Shown here piece by piece: positions 25,351 to 37,179 of a stretch of 64,000 bases of DNA (its first letter is position 1; the number at the start of each line of letters is the position of its first letter). This stretch comes from Actinomyces oris. Lineage in GTDB: Bacteria > Actinomycetota > Actinomycetes > Actinomycetales > Actinomycetaceae. The position numbers were made by a program, and so were the translations under genes. The notes under the pieces are model-generated. The model was not told where the DNA came from. It saw only the letters and a list, made by a program, of their open reading frames with translations, and did no database searches. Location: positions 1 to 64,000 of the forward strand of contig NZ_MSGO01000036.1 of NCBI RefSeq assembly GCF_001929375.1. Direction: 5' to 3'.

Positions 25351-28300
25351 GTGACCACCGCTCTGTACCGCCGCTACCGCCCCGACGCCTTCCAGGAGGT
25401 CATCGGGCAGGACCACGTCACCGCTCCGCTCATGGCGGCGCTGCGGGCCGACCGCGTCACCCACGCCTACCTCTTCTCCGGCCCGCGCGGCTGCGGCAAG
25501 ACGACGTCGGCGCGCATTTTGGCCCGCTGCCTCAACTGCGCCCAGGCCCCCACCGACACCCCCTGCGGCACCTGCCCCTCCTGCCGGGACCTGGCCACCG
25601 GCGGCCCCGGCAGCCTCGACGTCGTCGAGATCGACGCCGCCAGCCACAACGGCGTCGACGACGCCCGCGACCTGCGCGAGCGCGCCGCCTTCGCCCCGGC
25701 CCGCGACCGCTACAAGATCTTCATCCTCGACGAGGCCCACATGGTCACCGCGCAGGGCTTCAACGCACTGCTCAAGCTCGTCGAGGAGCCGCCCGCGCAC
25801 GTGAAGTTCATCTTCGCCACCACCGAGCCGGAGAAGGTCATCGGCACCATCCGCTCGCGCACCCACCACTACCCCTTCCGCCTCGTCCCGCCCGACGTCC
25901 TCGAGGGCTACCTCGGCCACCTGTGCCGGGCCGAGGGCGTCGAGATCGGCCCCGGCGTCTTCCCCCTCGTGGTGCGCGCCGGCGGCGGCTCCGTGCGCGA
26001 CACCCTCTCGGTCATGGACCAGCTCATCGGCGGGGCGCACGACGGCGGCGTCGACTACCAGCGGGCCGTCGCCCTGCTGGGCTACACCGACACCACCATG
26101 CTCGACCAGTGCGTCGACGCCATCGCGGCCTCCGACGGCGCCGGCGTCTTCCGGGTGGTCGACCGGGTCGTCTCCTCCGGGCACGACCCCCGCCGCTTCG
26201 TCGAGGACCTGCTGGCCCGGCTGCGCGACCTGCTCGTCATCGCCCTGGCCGGCTCCGAGGCCGGTGCGGCGCTGGGCTCCCTACCGGTCGATGAGCTCGA
26301 GCGCATGGACCTGCAGGCCCGCACCATGGGGGCCGCTGCCCTCTCGCGGGCCGCCGACACCACCGCCCAGGCCCTGACCGCCATGGTCGGCGCCACCTCC
26401 CCGCGCCTCCAGCTCGAGCTGCTCGTGGCCCGCCTGCTCATCCCCGCCGGCGGCGCCGCCAGGGCCGGCGGTGCTGTAGCCGCGGGGGGCCCGGCCGGGC
26501 GGGCTGGGAGGGCGGGGCCGACGGCGTCGCCAGCCCCCGGTGGCGCAGGCGCCGGCGCGGTCGGCAACACCGCCGGTGCCGTGCCGACCGGCTCCGGACG
26601 CGAGACGGCCGCCCAGATCGCCCGCCAGGCCTCCGCGGAGGCCGCTGGACGGCGCGGAGGCCAGCGGCCCGAGAGCGCCGGGAGACCCGGGGGAGTCGGG
26701 AGCCCGGCGCCTGCCGCCCCTCAGACACCCCGCTCCGACGACGCTGGTTGGGGAGCGGCCCCGGCCGCCCCCTCGACGCCCGCCGCAGGCCCGACGCCGA
26801 CCGCACCGGCCCCCCAAGCCGGCCCCGCCGTCAGCTGGGACGGCCCGCATGACGGCGCCTCAAGCCCGGGCCCCGCCGCCTGGGCGGCGTCGGCCGCCTC
26901 CGCCTCGCCGGGTCCCTCCGCACCCTCGGCCGCAGTGGCGCCGACCCCGCGACCGGCCGAACAGCCCTCACACGCAGCCGAGCCGGCCAGCGCCCCGGCC
27001 GCCCCGAGCGCGCCACCAGCACCCGATGGCCAGGGACGTGCCGGTTGGGGAGCGGCCCCTGCCGCGCCCTCAGCACCCGTCGCCCAAGGAGGCGGCGCCG
27101 TCGGCTCGGGCGGGGGTGAGGCGGCCGACGCGGAGATGATCCGCACCCGCTGGGAGGAGGTTCTCGAGGCGGCCAAGCGCTCGCGGCGCGCCACCTGGGC
27201 GCTGGTGGGCCCCAACTCCCGGCCGGGCACCGTCTCCGGGGGCGTCTTCACGCTCCTGTTCGCCGCCCCCGGCCTCGTGGGCGCCTTCGAGAACGGTGGG
27301 CACGGCCCCATCTTCTCCGCGGCCCTCCACCAGGCCCTCGGCCTGCGCCTCGAGGTGCACGCCATCGTCGCCGGCGACGACGGGCCCGGCGGCCCCGGCG
27401 GCTCGGGAGGCCCGCGCGGACCGCAAGGCCCGGGCGGCTCCGGCGGCTCGGGAGGCCCGCGCGGACCGCAAGGCCCGGGCGGCTCCGGCGGCTCGGGAGG
27501 CCCGCGCGGACCGCAAGGCCCGGGCGGCTCCGGAGCTGCCCCCACCAGAGCCGAGGCGGCGCACACCGCCGGCCACGGCGTCGGCCACGGCGGGCCGCAG
27601 GGTTCCTACGGCGGTGGCGCCCCCGGCGCAGGACCGAGCGGCCCCGGACCACAGGCCGGCGCCTTCGACTCGGCGGGATCGGCCGCCAGCGGCGGGGCGG
27701 AGGGCGTCAACGGCGTCGGGACGCACGCCGGCGGCCGGGGCCCGGTCGAGGCTGCGGTCCCCGGCGTCGGCAGTGGTGCCGGCAGCTCCGGCCCCGGCGT
27801 CGCAGGTGCGGGGCCGCACGGCTCCACCGGTGCGTCAGTCGCAGAATCCGCTCCCGACCCCCGGTCGCCCGCTGCTGCTCCGGTGCAGCCCACCGACGTC
27901 GAGCCGGCCGGCCGCCCCGAGGAGCACCGGCCCGTCTCCACCACCTGGGACGACGGCTCGCCGATCATCGAGCCCCCGCCCGAGGAGGACTGGGGAGCCG
28001 ATCCCTACGCCGAGGACTCCGGGTACCTCGGTGGGTCCCTCAGTGCCGACGAGCCCACTGGCCTCGCTCAGCCCACAGACCCCGCTGGGCACTCCGCCGC
28101 CCCCACCGAGTTCCAGGCAGTCTCCCCGGCATCCCCGGTCACCTCCTCCTCCTCCGCCTCCACGTCCCCGGCGTCCGCCGCCCCCACGGCGTCGCAGACA
28201 TCTCCGGCTCCCGCGAGCCCCACCGATCCCGACGACGGCTGGGGACCCGTCGCGATCCCCGGCGGCGGGCCCGCCCCGACCTCAGCGCCCGCCCCCGCCT

Positions 28301-29067
28301 CCGGCGGCACCGACCCGGACGACGGCTGGGGACCGGTCGCCGTCCCCGGCGGCGGAACCGTGCCCGCCCAGTCGGCGCCAGCCTCCGCGCCCTCGTCCCC
28401 ACCGCCCGGGGCCGCGCCCTCCTCAGGGGCAGGGGCGGGAGCGCCTGCGTCCCCCGCGCCCGCCGGTCCCCAGTGCGATCCGGCCCCGACACCGGCGCCG
28501 GCGGCCTCAGCCTCACCCGCCCAGTCCCGCTCCGCCCCCGCCGCGCAGGCGCTCGACGAGGCGCCCCTGGCCACCGTCCACCGTCTGCGCGCCCTGCCGG
28601 AGATTCCCGGCGGGGCCGCGTCCGCTCCGGCGGCCCCCCAGTCCTTCCAGCAGACGCCCTCCTCCCCGTCCCCGCAGGCGCCCGGGGTCGGCAGTGCTCC
28701 CGGGGCGCCCGACGCCCCGGAGACCACCGCCGGATCCCCCGGTCTGGCCCCCGTCACCTGGGAAGGGACGCCATCGAGCCCCATCAGCCCGGGCCCACCC
28801 CCCGAGGAGCCCGGCGCCTCGAGCGCCCCACCCGAGGACGAGTCCACCTGGGCGCCGTCGGGCATCGCCGGCTCGCGCCTGGGTGCCGCCATGGCCGCGG
28901 CCCGCGCCGCCACCCAGGAGGCCGACACCGACTCCCTGGCCGACGACACCCCCAGCGAGGACGACCCTGACGCCGAGGACGCCGGCGTCGTCGGGCTCGA
29001 GGTCGTCAAACGGATCCTCGGCGCCCAGGTCATCGAAGAGGTCACCGTGACCCAGGAAGGACGCTGA
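25351..29067 (+). CDS. dnaX: DNA polymerase III subunit gamma/tau
   Basis: 1238 residues from GTG, far longer than the 600-800 common in relatives. The N-terminal clamp-loader ATPase is complete: start [19 protein letters not shown], Walker [10 protein letters not shown] (~46-54), a four-Cys zinc module ([19 protein letters not shown]), Walker B DEAH (~130) and sensor residues. Domain III runs to ~365. A tau-type domain is visible near 590-680 ([14 protein letters not shown]...). The rest, over 700 residues, is Pro/Ala/Gly/Ser low complexity, including a collagen-like repeat. The last ~50 residues ([19 protein letters not shown]) are again ordered and may be the alpha-subunit contact. recR follows after 1 nt. 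Confidence 0.93.
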   Translation: MTTALYRRYRPDAFQEVIGQDHVTAPLMAALRADRVTHAYLFSGPRGCGKTTSARILARCLNCAQAPTDTPCGTCPSCRDLATGGPGSLDVVEIDAASHNGVDDARDLRERAAFAPARDRYKIFILDEAHMVTAQGFNALLKLVEEPPAHVKFIFATTEPEKVIGTIRSRTHHYPFRLVPPDVLEGYLGHLCRAEGVEIGPGVFPLVVRAGGGSVRDTLSVMDQLIGGAHDGGVDYQRAVALLGYTDTTMLDQCVDAIAASDGAGVFRVVDRVVSSGHDPRRFVEDLLARLRDLLVIALAGSEAGAALGSLPVDELERMDLQARTMGAAALSRAADTTAQALTAMVGATSPRLQLELLVARLLIPAGGAARAGGAVAAGGPAGRAGRAGPTASPAPGGAGAGAVGNTAGAVPTGSGRETAAQIARQASAEAAGRRGGQRPESAGRPGGVGSPAPAAPQTPRSDDAGWGAAPAAPSTPAAGPTPTAPAPQAGPAVSWDGPHDGASSPGPAAWAASAASASPGPSAPSAAVAPTPRPAEQPSHAAEPASAPAAPSAPPAPDGQGRAGWGAAPAAPSAPVAQGGGAVGSGGGEAADAEMIRTRWEEVLEAAKRSRRATWALVGPNSRPGTVSGGVFTLLFAAPGLVGAFENGGHGPIFSAALHQALGLRLEVHAIVAGDDGPGGPGGSGGPRGPQGPGGSGGSGGPRGPQGPGGSGGSGGPRGPQGPGGSGAAPTRAEAAHTAGHGVGHGGPQGSYGGGAPGAGPSGPGPQAGAFDSAGSAASGGAEGVNGVGTHAGGRGPVEAAVPGVGSGAGSSGPGVAGAGPHGSTGASVAESAPDPRSPAAAPVQPTDVEPAGRPEEHRPVSTTWDDGSPIIEPPPEEDWGADPYAEDSGYLGGSLSADEPTGLAQPTDPAGHSAAPTEFQAVSPASPVTSSSSASTSPASAAPTASQTSPAPASPTDPDDGWGPVAIPGGGPAPTSAPAPASGGTDPDDGWGPVAVPGGGTVPAQSAPASAPSSPPPGAAPSSGAGAGAPASPAPAGPQCDPAPTPAPAASASPAQSRSAPAAQALDEAPLATVHRLRALPEIPGGAASAPAAPQSFQQTPSSPSPQAPGVGSAPGAPDAPETTAGSPGLAPVTWEGTPSSPISPGPPPEEPGASSAPPEDESTWAPSGIAGSRLGAAMAAARAATQEADTDSLADDTPSEDDPDAEDAGVVGLEVVKRILGAQVIEEVTVTQEGR
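27400..27534 (+). repeat. 45-bp tandem repeat in dnaX
   Basis: Three 45-bp units starting at 27400, 27445 and 27490, almost identical at base level, each encoding [15 protein letters not shown]-type collagen-like residues. Identity at silent positions suggests recent expansion. Confidence 0.9.
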
Positions 29068-29068
29068 C

Positions 29069-29677
29069 ATGCCCGCCGTCTACGAAGGCGCCGTCCAGGA
29101 CCTCATCGACGAGTTTGGCGAGCTGCCCGGCATCGGCCCCAAGTCCGCCCAGCGCATGGCCTTCCACGTCCTGGCCGCCGACTCGGCCGCCGTCGAGCGC
29201 CTCATCGAGGCCCTGCGCGCCGTCAAGGCCAAGGTCCGCTTCTGCGAGACCTGCGGCAACATCGCCGAGGCCCCCCGGTGCGCCATCTGTCGCGACCCCC
29301 GCCGCGACCAGCGCGTCATCTGCGTCGTCGAGGAGCCCAAGGACGTCGTCGCGATCGAGCGCACCCGCGAGTACCGGGGGCTCTACCACGTGCTCGGCGG
29401 CGCCATCGACCCCATCAACGGTGTCGGCCCCGACGACCTGCGCGTATGCGAGCTCTTCGGGCGCCTGGGGGACGGCGAGGTGGAGGAGGTCATCCTGGCC
29501 ACTGACCCCGACGTCGTCGGCGAGGCGACGGCCGCCTACCTCACCCGCATGCTGCGCACCATGGCCGTGCCCGTCTCCCGGCTCGCCTCCGGCCTGCCCG
29601 TGGGGGCGGACCTGGAGTACGCCGACGAGGTCACCCTCGGGCGGGCCTTCGAGGGCCGACGCCGCGTCGAGGACTGA
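29069..29677 (+). CDS. recR: Recombination mediator RecR
   Basis: 202 residues; start 1 nt after the dnaX stop, so translationally coupled. The helix-hairpin-helix [15 protein letters not shown] is at ~17-31. The Cys4 zinc finger [16 protein letters not shown] is at ~56-71. The Toprim domain follows ([12 protein letters not shown], then [12 protein letters not shown]). RecR loads RecA at single-strand gaps together with RecF and RecO. Length is normal for the family. Confidence 0.97.
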   Translation: MPAVYEGAVQDLIDEFGELPGIGPKSAQRMAFHVLAADSAAVERLIEALRAVKAKVRFCETCGNIAEAPRCAICRDPRRDQRVICVVEEPKDVVAIERTREYRGLYHVLGGAIDPINGVGPDDLRVCELFGRLGDGEVEEVILATDPDVVGEATAAYLTRMLRTMAVPVSRLASGLPVGADLEYADEVTLGRAFEGRRRVED

Positions 29678-29686
29678 TTCTCTGCG

Positions 29687-29755
29687 CCGAGCCGGGCATC
29701 TTTCGCGGCCCCCAACAGAAATTCTGTCGGGCTACGCGAAAAATGCCCGGCTCGG
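29687..29755. repeat. 69-bp palindromic repeat, family A copy 1
   Basis: Ends ccgagccgggcat and atgcccggctcgg form a 21-bp stem with one mismatch. The centre acagaaattctgt is itself palindromic. It starts 9 nt after the recR stop, so it may also act as its terminator. Other copies are at 36292 and 37072. Confidence 0.9.
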
Positions 29756-29768
29756 TAAGGGTGGAGGG

Positions 29769-30860
29769 TCAGGCCAGGCGCACGCCGCGCGGCAGCCTGC
29801 CGGCCGGCACATGCAGGCGCCTGCTGGCCGTCACCACGCCGCCGGCCCCCAGGGCCACGAGCGCCACCAGGCTCGCGGGCCAGAAGACCAGATGCTTGGC
29901 CACGGGGCCCCCGTCGTCGCGGCTGCTGGAGGAGCCGCCATGGGAGCCCCTCAGGTTTTTGCAGTAGCCCTCGACAACCCGTTCGGGTTGCGGGTTTCGC
30001 ATGCTGTCAACGCCCACCCCGGTCAGGGTCAGGAGGGAGGCCGCGTCGCCGTTGGTGTCGACCGAAGCCGGTTGCTGCGGCGCGTGGACGGTGGCGTCCC
30101 CCAGGGCCACGAAGGGGTTGGGGGCCAGCATCCACCAGATCCGCTCGGTGCGCGTGACGACCTTGGTCGAGATCACAGGCTCGGGGTCGCACACGATCTT
30201 GTCATCGGTTGAGGCGTCATGATCCACGTAGTATTCCTCCACTGTCTGGGTGCCGGTCACCACGGAGGTGGAGATGAGCGTGGCCAGGGGAGTCCCCACA
30301 GTCAGGGCAGCCACCACGAGGTAGGTCAGGACCGCCGAGGCCGAGGGGCGAGCCGCCAACGCCGAGAAGCCCAGACCGATGGCGCACACCGCCCCCAGCG
30401 TGAAGACGAGGATGACCAGGTGGGAGAGGAACGCCAGCCAGTGCGAGCCGCCCCCGAGCGTCAGAAGAACGAGGAAGGGCACCGCCACAGCCAGGAAGGC
30501 GATCGCCGCCACCCAGGCCGCCAGCAGCTTGCCGACGACGATCTCCTGGCTGCGCAGCGCCGTGGCCTGCAGCAGCGCCAGAGTCGCGTCGGCCCGGTCA
30601 CCGTTGATGGAGGTCGCCGACAGCGTGGGGGCGACGATGAGCCCGATCCCCAGCACGAAGCAGACGACGATGTCGTAGAGCGCCAGAAGATAGTCGTTGG
30701 ACACGCCTCCGGAGCTCGTGGTCTCGATGGCGATCACCAGCCCGCCGCACAGCAGGATGAGGACCGCCAGCCAGATCCCCAGCATGATGCGCCAGCGCGT
30801 GGCCCTCACCCGCTGACGCAGCTCGAGCACCATGATGGTGCGCACACCGGTCCAGGTCAT
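29769..30860 (-). CDS. ABC-2 type transporter permease
   Basis: 363 residues whose start overlaps the end of the ATP-binding gene (ATGA). The N-terminal helix (~25-45) follows a basic cytoplasmic segment ELRQRVRATRWRIM. Four further membrane helices lie in ~65-200. A large extracytoplasmic loop (~205-320) precedes a final helix and a basic tail (SRRLHVPAG). The layout fits ABC-2 permeases of the GldF/NatB type that export lipids, peptides or drugs. The substrate cannot be told from sequence. Confidence 0.85.
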   Translation of the reverse strand: MTWTGVRTIMVLELRQRVRATRWRIMLGIWLAVLILLCGGLVIAIETTSSGGVSNDYLLALYDIVVCFVLGIGLIVAPTLSATSINGDRADATLALLQATALRSQEIVVGKLLAAWVAAIAFLAVAVPFLVLLTLGGGSHWLAFLSHLVILVFTLGAVCAIGLGFSALAARPSASAVLTYLVVAALTVGTPLATLISTSVVTGTQTVEEYYVDHDASTDDKIVCDPEPVISTKVVTRTERIWWMLAPNPFVALGDATVHAPQQPASVDTNGDAASLLTLTGVGVDSMRNPQPERVVEGYCKNLRGSHGGSSSSRDDGGPVAKHLVFWPASLVALVALGAGGVVTASRRLHVPAGRLPRGVRLA

Positions 30861-31801
30861 CGGCGTTCTCCTTCCAGAGCCAGGTAGGTCTCCTCCAGGG
30901 TTCCGGACAGCGGGGCGAAGGAGACGACCTCCACCCCGGCCTCAACGGCCTCGCGCAGCAGGCTGGCCGCTGCTGCGTCGTCGGCGACCGGGAGGCGCAC
31001 AGCGCCGTCCTCCTCCGCCGTGACGCTCAGTTGCGCGGAGTGCGCCCACTGGCCCAGACGCCCGGCGTCCAGGGCCCGCATCCGCCAGGTCCGCTGTATC
31101 GGAAGCGGGGCTGCCGCGCCCGAGCCCGCCTGGCCGGGCGTCGGGCCCCACCCCGGCGGCGAGGCGACGGCGGTCCCGTGGGACATGAAGACGACGCCGT
31201 CGACCATCTCCTCCATCTCCGTCAGGATGTGGCTGGAGAGCAGGATCGTGGTGCCGCCAGAGGCCAGGTTGCGCAGCAGGACGCGCAGGTCGGCGCGCGA
31301 GCGCGGGTCCATGCGTGCGGCCGGCTCGTCCAGGAGCAGGACCTTGGGGGCGTGGATGAGGGCGCGGGCCAGACCCAGGCGCTGCTTCTGGCCGCGGGAG
31401 AGGACCCGGGCGGGCGTGCGCGCCATCTCGTCGAGGTGGACTAGAGCGAGCATCTCAAGGGCTCGGGGGCGGGCGGCGGCGGCATCCATGCCCTGGGCAG
31501 CGGCGAAGGTCAGGAGGATCTCGGTGCAGGTCAGGGAGTCCCAGGTGCCGAAGGCGTCGGGCATCCAGCCCACGGCGCGGTGGACCTCGCGCGACTGGGT
31601 GACCGGGTCCAGGCCTGCCACCCGGATCGTCCCGGAGTCCGGGGCCAGGAGGGCCGCCAGCATGAGCAGCAGCGTGGTCTTGCCTGCGCCGTTGGGGCCG
31701 ACCAGGCCGGTGACGGCGCCACCGGGCACCGACATGTCCAGCTGGCGCACCGCCGGAGCCTGCCCGAAGAAACGGGTGAGCTGGGAGACTTCAATGCTCA
31801 T
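30857..31801 (-). CDS. ABC transporter ATP-binding protein
   Basis: 314 residues. Walker A GPNGAGKTT (~35-43), Q-loop region, signature LSRGQKQRLGLARAL, Walker B VLLLDEPAARMD and the H-loop SSHIL are all present, in CcmA/DrrA-type order. The C-terminal ~95 residues are an extra domain with a Pro/Gly-rich insert. It is the first gene of a two-gene export operon with the permease at 30860. It has no visible resistance or antibiotic context. Confidence 0.92.
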   Translation of the reverse strand: MSIEVSQLTRFFGQAPAVRQLDMSVPGGAVTGLVGPNGAGKTTLLLMLAALLAPDSGTIRVAGLDPVTQSREVHRAVGWMPDAFGTWDSLTCTEILLTFAAAQGMDAAAARPRALEMLALVHLDEMARTPARVLSRGQKQRLGLARALIHAPKVLLLDEPAARMDPRSRADLRVLLRNLASGGTTILLSSHILTEMEEMVDGVVFMSHGTAVASPPGWGPTPGQAGSGAAAPLPIQRTWRMRALDAGRLGQWAHSAQLSVTAEEDGAVRLPVADDAAAASLLREAVEAGVEVVSFAPLSGTLEETYLALEGERR

Positions 31802-31841
31802 GCGGGTAGGTTACGTCGTCGGCCGGGGCCGGCGGGCGGAA

Positions 31842-31932
31842 CTCGGGACCGCCTCACTTCGACCAAAACTTCAGAAACGACCCGGAGCCGCGTCGTTTCT
31901 GAAGTTTTGGTCGAAGTGTGCGCCGGGAGCTG
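31842..31932. repeat. Palindromic repeat, family B copy 1
   Basis: A perfect 27-bp stem (31855-31881 with 31892-31918) starting cacttcgaccaaaac, with a 10-nt loop ccggagccgc. Flanked by ctcgggaccgcct and tgcgccgggagctg, both shared with copy 2 at 33423. Ends 12 nt before the 3' end of the AlbA_2 gene. Confidence 0.92.
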
Positions 31933-31944
31933 CGGACCGGAGGA

Positions 31945-33369
31945 TCAGCTACTGGGTACGTACCACGTGGCTCGCGGGTCTCGCGGTGACTGCCCTCTTC
32001 GCTCCACCAGCCCCTCTTCGCGCAGTGTCTTGAGCCACCGCAGGACCGTAGGGCGGGATGCGTTGACGCCCGACACGATCTCCCCCGTGCCCAATGGTCC
32101 GGTGCTTCGCAGGAGCGCGACGACCTCGAGTGAGCCGTGAGGCAGTCTCTCAATGACGTCGCTCGAGATGGCCGACGTCGCATCCAGCCTCACGATGACG
32201 CTGGTTGAGGTCTGACGATAGTGAGGGTCAGCGAGACCGGCTTGGCGCATGTCGTCAACCATGCGCCGAATGCCCTCGCCGAGCTCCTGCGTGATCCCGA
32301 GGTCCGCGCACACCCTCGCGATGCGCGGGTTGCGTGCGTATCGCGCGATCTCGAGCGGGCGACTCGGATCGCTCATCCCGGGAAAACGGCCCGGGCTGGA
32401 AACCTCGATGCGGTGCGGGAAGATCGAGACGCGGATGTGGTCCCCGGCCATCGAGTAAGAGCGGTGGACAACGGCGTTCACCACGGCCTCCAGCCAGGCG
32501 TCCCGGGGGATGATGTCCGTGGGGCCGAAGATCCCCTCGTTCTTCAGGGCCCTGCGCTTGGGGGCCCACTGGTCGATGAGCTCGGCCGCTCTGGCGATGA
32601 CGTCTGGGATGGTGCCCTCGAGACGTCGATCGCCGTCGGCCTCCATGGTTTGGCGCGCTCCGGTGCCTGTCTCGTCCTCTCGGTAGCGTAGGACGCGCAC
32701 CAGTGCCTGCGGCAGAAGCTGCTCGGGAGCAGTGCCGAAGAGCAGGAGCGCGGCGATGGTGGGCCTGCCGTCATGTGTCAGGAGGCTGCGGCTGCATAAG
32801 ACGTGGATGTCGTCTCCGTGTGCGCCGATCTCCGCTCGTAGTCGATCGATCGCCTCTCCGCTCAGGTCGGCCATCGTGATGCCGGCGGGCTGGGCCTCAT
32901 ACGTCTCGGCCTCCCGGTCGTAGACGAGCTCTTCCCACATCGGGCCGTCAAGCTTCACGGTGGAGTCGCCCATGCGCAGGAAGGCTGTTCCGTCACTGCG
33001 CCGGTGTGCGTGTCGGCTGGGAGGTACCTGGGCGACGAGAAGATGGTCTTGCGCGCCATCGTCGTTCATCACCGAGACCTCCCGGAAGTGGACGCGCAGT
33101 GGTGGGGCCACCATGGTCATCGGTACCTGGCGAAGCCTGTTGGTTTGAGAGGGGGTGGAGTCGGTCCCCTCGACCCGCTGCTCGCTCAAGCCGACGACGA
33201 CGGTTCCTCCTTCCGCGTTCGCCATTCCGATGATGGCCTTGGCGAAGCTCTTCTGATCGACGCGGATGGATTTGCGCTCGAACCACTGGTTCTCCGACAT
33301 CTGAGCCAGTCGTTCGCCGCGCTCGTTGATGGGGAGGTTGAGTAGCGCATCGATGTCGTCGTGGCCCAT
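31945..33369 (-). CDS. AlbA_2 / GHKL-ATPase-type regulator with winged helix
   Basis: 474 residues. Residues ~25-140 are a Schlafen AlbA_2 domain (NQWFERKSIRVD, then FAKAIIGMANAEGGTVVVGL). Residues ~300-400 form a HATPase_c_4-like region (WLEAVVNAVVHRSYS, HRIEVSSPGRFPG). The C-terminal ~75 residues are a winged helix (IVSGVNASRPTVLRWLKTL). Proteins of this architecture are annotated as ATP-dependent regulators, and AlbA_2 domains also occur in anti-phage systems. It is a single-gene unit bracketed by two family B repeats, which suggests acquisition as a cassette. Confidence 0.85.
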   Translation of the reverse strand: MGHDDIDALLNLPINERGERLAQMSENQWFERKSIRVDQKSFAKAIIGMANAEGGTVVVGLSEQRVEGTDSTPSQTNRLRQVPMTMVAPPLRVHFREVSVMNDDGAQDHLLVAQVPPSRHAHRRSDGTAFLRMGDSTVKLDGPMWEELVYDREAETYEAQPAGITMADLSGEAIDRLRAEIGAHGDDIHVLCSRSLLTHDGRPTIAALLLFGTAPEQLLPQALVRVLRYREDETGTGARQTMEADGDRRLEGTIPDVIARAAELIDQWAPKRRALKNEGIFGPTDIIPRDAWLEAVVNAVVHRSYSMAGDHIRVSIFPHRIEVSSPGRFPGMSDPSRPLEIARYARNPRIARVCADLGITQELGEGIRRMVDDMRQAGLADPHYRQTSTSVIVRLDATSAISSDVIERLPHGSLEVVALLRSTGPLGTGEIVSGVNASRPTVLRWLKTLREEGLVERRGQSPRDPRATWYVPSS

Positions 33370-33422
33370 GGGTCTACTCTAACAGTTTTAGAGTACGTAA
33401 GAGTAGGTGCGAGTGGTTGAGG

Positions 33423-33514
33423 CTCGGGACCGCCTCACTTCGACCAAAACTTCAGAAACGACGCGGCTCCGGGTCATTTATGAAGATTTGGTCGAAGTGT
33501 GCGCCGGGAGCTGT
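33423..33514. repeat. Palindromic repeat, family B copy 2
   Basis: Same outer sequence and orientation as copy 1, stem 33435-33499 with a few mismatches. The loop reads gcggctccgg, the exact reverse complement of the copy 1 loop. The right flank gtgcgccgggagct is present twice in tandem and then degenerates. The rest of the gap up to lysC (33515-33720) shows no gene. Confidence 0.9.
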
Positions 33515-33720
33515 GCGCCGGGAGCTGTGCGCCGCGGGCTGGGCGCTGGGGCCGCGTGATGTGCAGGCAACACGGCGCACCGTATGCTTGCCCCAGCCAC
33601 GTCGTCGTGGGCGCCGCACGGCGACGGCTCCATCCCCGGAAGCCCCTGCCAGGACGCCCGCGCCGGCGCGGAGCACCTGATGCTAGACACGCACTGATTC
33701 CAGGACTCGAGGAGCGCCAT

Positions 33721-36278
<2,558 letters not shown>

Positions 36279-36291
36279 CTTTTCTCTTTCG

Positions 36292-36360
36292 CCGAGCCGG
36301 GCATTTTTCGCGGCCCCCAACAGAAATTCTGTAGGGCTACGCGAGAAATGCCCGGCTCGG
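36292..36360. repeat. 69-bp palindromic repeat, family A copy 2
   Basis: Same 69-bp element as at 29687, same orientation, 20/21 matches in the arms. Begins 13 nt after asd and precedes the ParDE pair. Confidence 0.92.
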
Positions 36361-36441
36361 TGTCTGCGTGGTCAGCGCGACCGCCGATCGTCCCAGGAGC
36401 CCGGTGTAGAGTCCCGTCCATCAGAGGAGAGGAGGTGTCCT

Positions 36442-36714
36442 GTGAGCAGACAAGTGAGTGTCACTCTGCCGAATCACCTGGCGGACGAGCTGGAGCAGCG
36501 CGTTGCCTCGGGTGCTTACACCGACCGCAGTGAGGCCGTCACTGATGGGCTCCGAGAGCTGTTCGCCCGCGAGGAGGCCGTTGATGCCTGGCTGCGCGGC
36601 GATGTGGCGCCGGCCTATGACGAGCTGAGGGCTGATTCCTCGTTGGTCCTGGATGCCTCGCAGGTGCGTGCCCACATCGCGGCCCATCACTCCTGCCGGA
36701 CCTCCGAAGCGTGA
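36442..36714 (+). CDS. parD: ParD-type antitoxin
   Basis: 90 residues from GTG with AGGAGG upstream. The N-terminal ribbon-helix-helix is clear: RQVSVTLPNHLADELEQRV then YTDRSEAVTDGLREL. ParD antitoxins bind the operator as dimers and neutralise ParE through a C-terminal tail, here about 45 residues. The toxin gene starts 10 nt downstream. Repression of its own promoter is expected from the family. Confidence 0.9.
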   Translation: MSRQVSVTLPNHLADELEQRVASGAYTDRSEAVTDGLRELFAREEAVDAWLRGDVAPAYDELRADSSLVLDASQVRAHIAAHHSCRTSEA

Positions 36715-36723
36715 GGGCGATCT

Positions 36724-37038
36724 GTGACTCGGCGTGTGGGGTACTCTCCGCAGGCACAGCGCCATCTGACCGATCTTTACGACTGGATCGCACACGACTC
36801 GGGCTTCCCCGATCGCGCTGAGGCCTACGTGACCGCGCTGATGGACCGGTGCGATGCGCTGGCCGACTTCCCAATGGTTGGTCGTGCTCGTGACGACATC
36901 CGCCCCAGTCTGCGCACCATCGGGTTTCGCCGGCGTGCTGTCATCGCTTTCGCCGTCACCGATGAGATGATTGAGATCCTCGGCATCTACTACGGCGGGC
37001 GCGACTACAAGCCACTTCTGCATGCTGACGATGAATGA
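36724..37038 (+). CDS. parE: ParE/RelE-superfamily toxin
   Basis: 104 residues from a GTG. Pattern GYSPQAQRHLTDLYDWIA at the N-terminus, FPMVGRARDDIRPSLRTIGF in the middle and IEILGIYYGGRDY near the end, typical of ParE toxins that target gyrase. Gene order and spacing match a ParDE module. The module is bracketed by family A repeats at 36292 and 37072. Confidence 0.9.
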   Translation: MTRRVGYSPQAQRHLTDLYDWIAHDSGFPDRAEAYVTALMDRCDALADFPMVGRARDDIRPSLRTIGFRRRAVIAFAVTDEMIEILGIYYGGRDYKPLLHADDE

Positions 37039-37071
37039 CTGAGCTTGTGAACCTGTGAGCAGCATAGCTCT

Positions 37072-37140
37072 CCGAGCCGGGCATTTCTCGCGGCCCCCAA
37101 CAGAAATTCTGTAGGGCTACGCGAGAAATGCCCGGCTCGG
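37072..37140. repeat. 69-bp palindromic repeat, family A copy 3
   Basis: Same orientation as the other two copies, with perfect 21-bp arms. Begins 33 nt after the parE stop. It differs from copy 2 by one base in the left arm. Confidence 0.92.
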
Positions 37141-37179
37141 CGTCTGTGCGGCCGACGTCGGACCGGGGGATACTCGCCG

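Noticed and set aside
27296-29050. 584-codon overlapping frame in the dnaX tail
   Set aside because: Almost only Pro/Arg/Ser; produced by the low-complexity coding DNA of dnaX.
31842-33514. Insertion sequence
   Set aside because: The enclosed protein is an AlbA_2/ATPase regulator, not a transposase, and I see no target-site duplication.
33515-33720. Lysine riboswitch upstream of lysC
   Set aside because: No conserved L-box core elements are visible and the region is short and occupied by repeat remnants.
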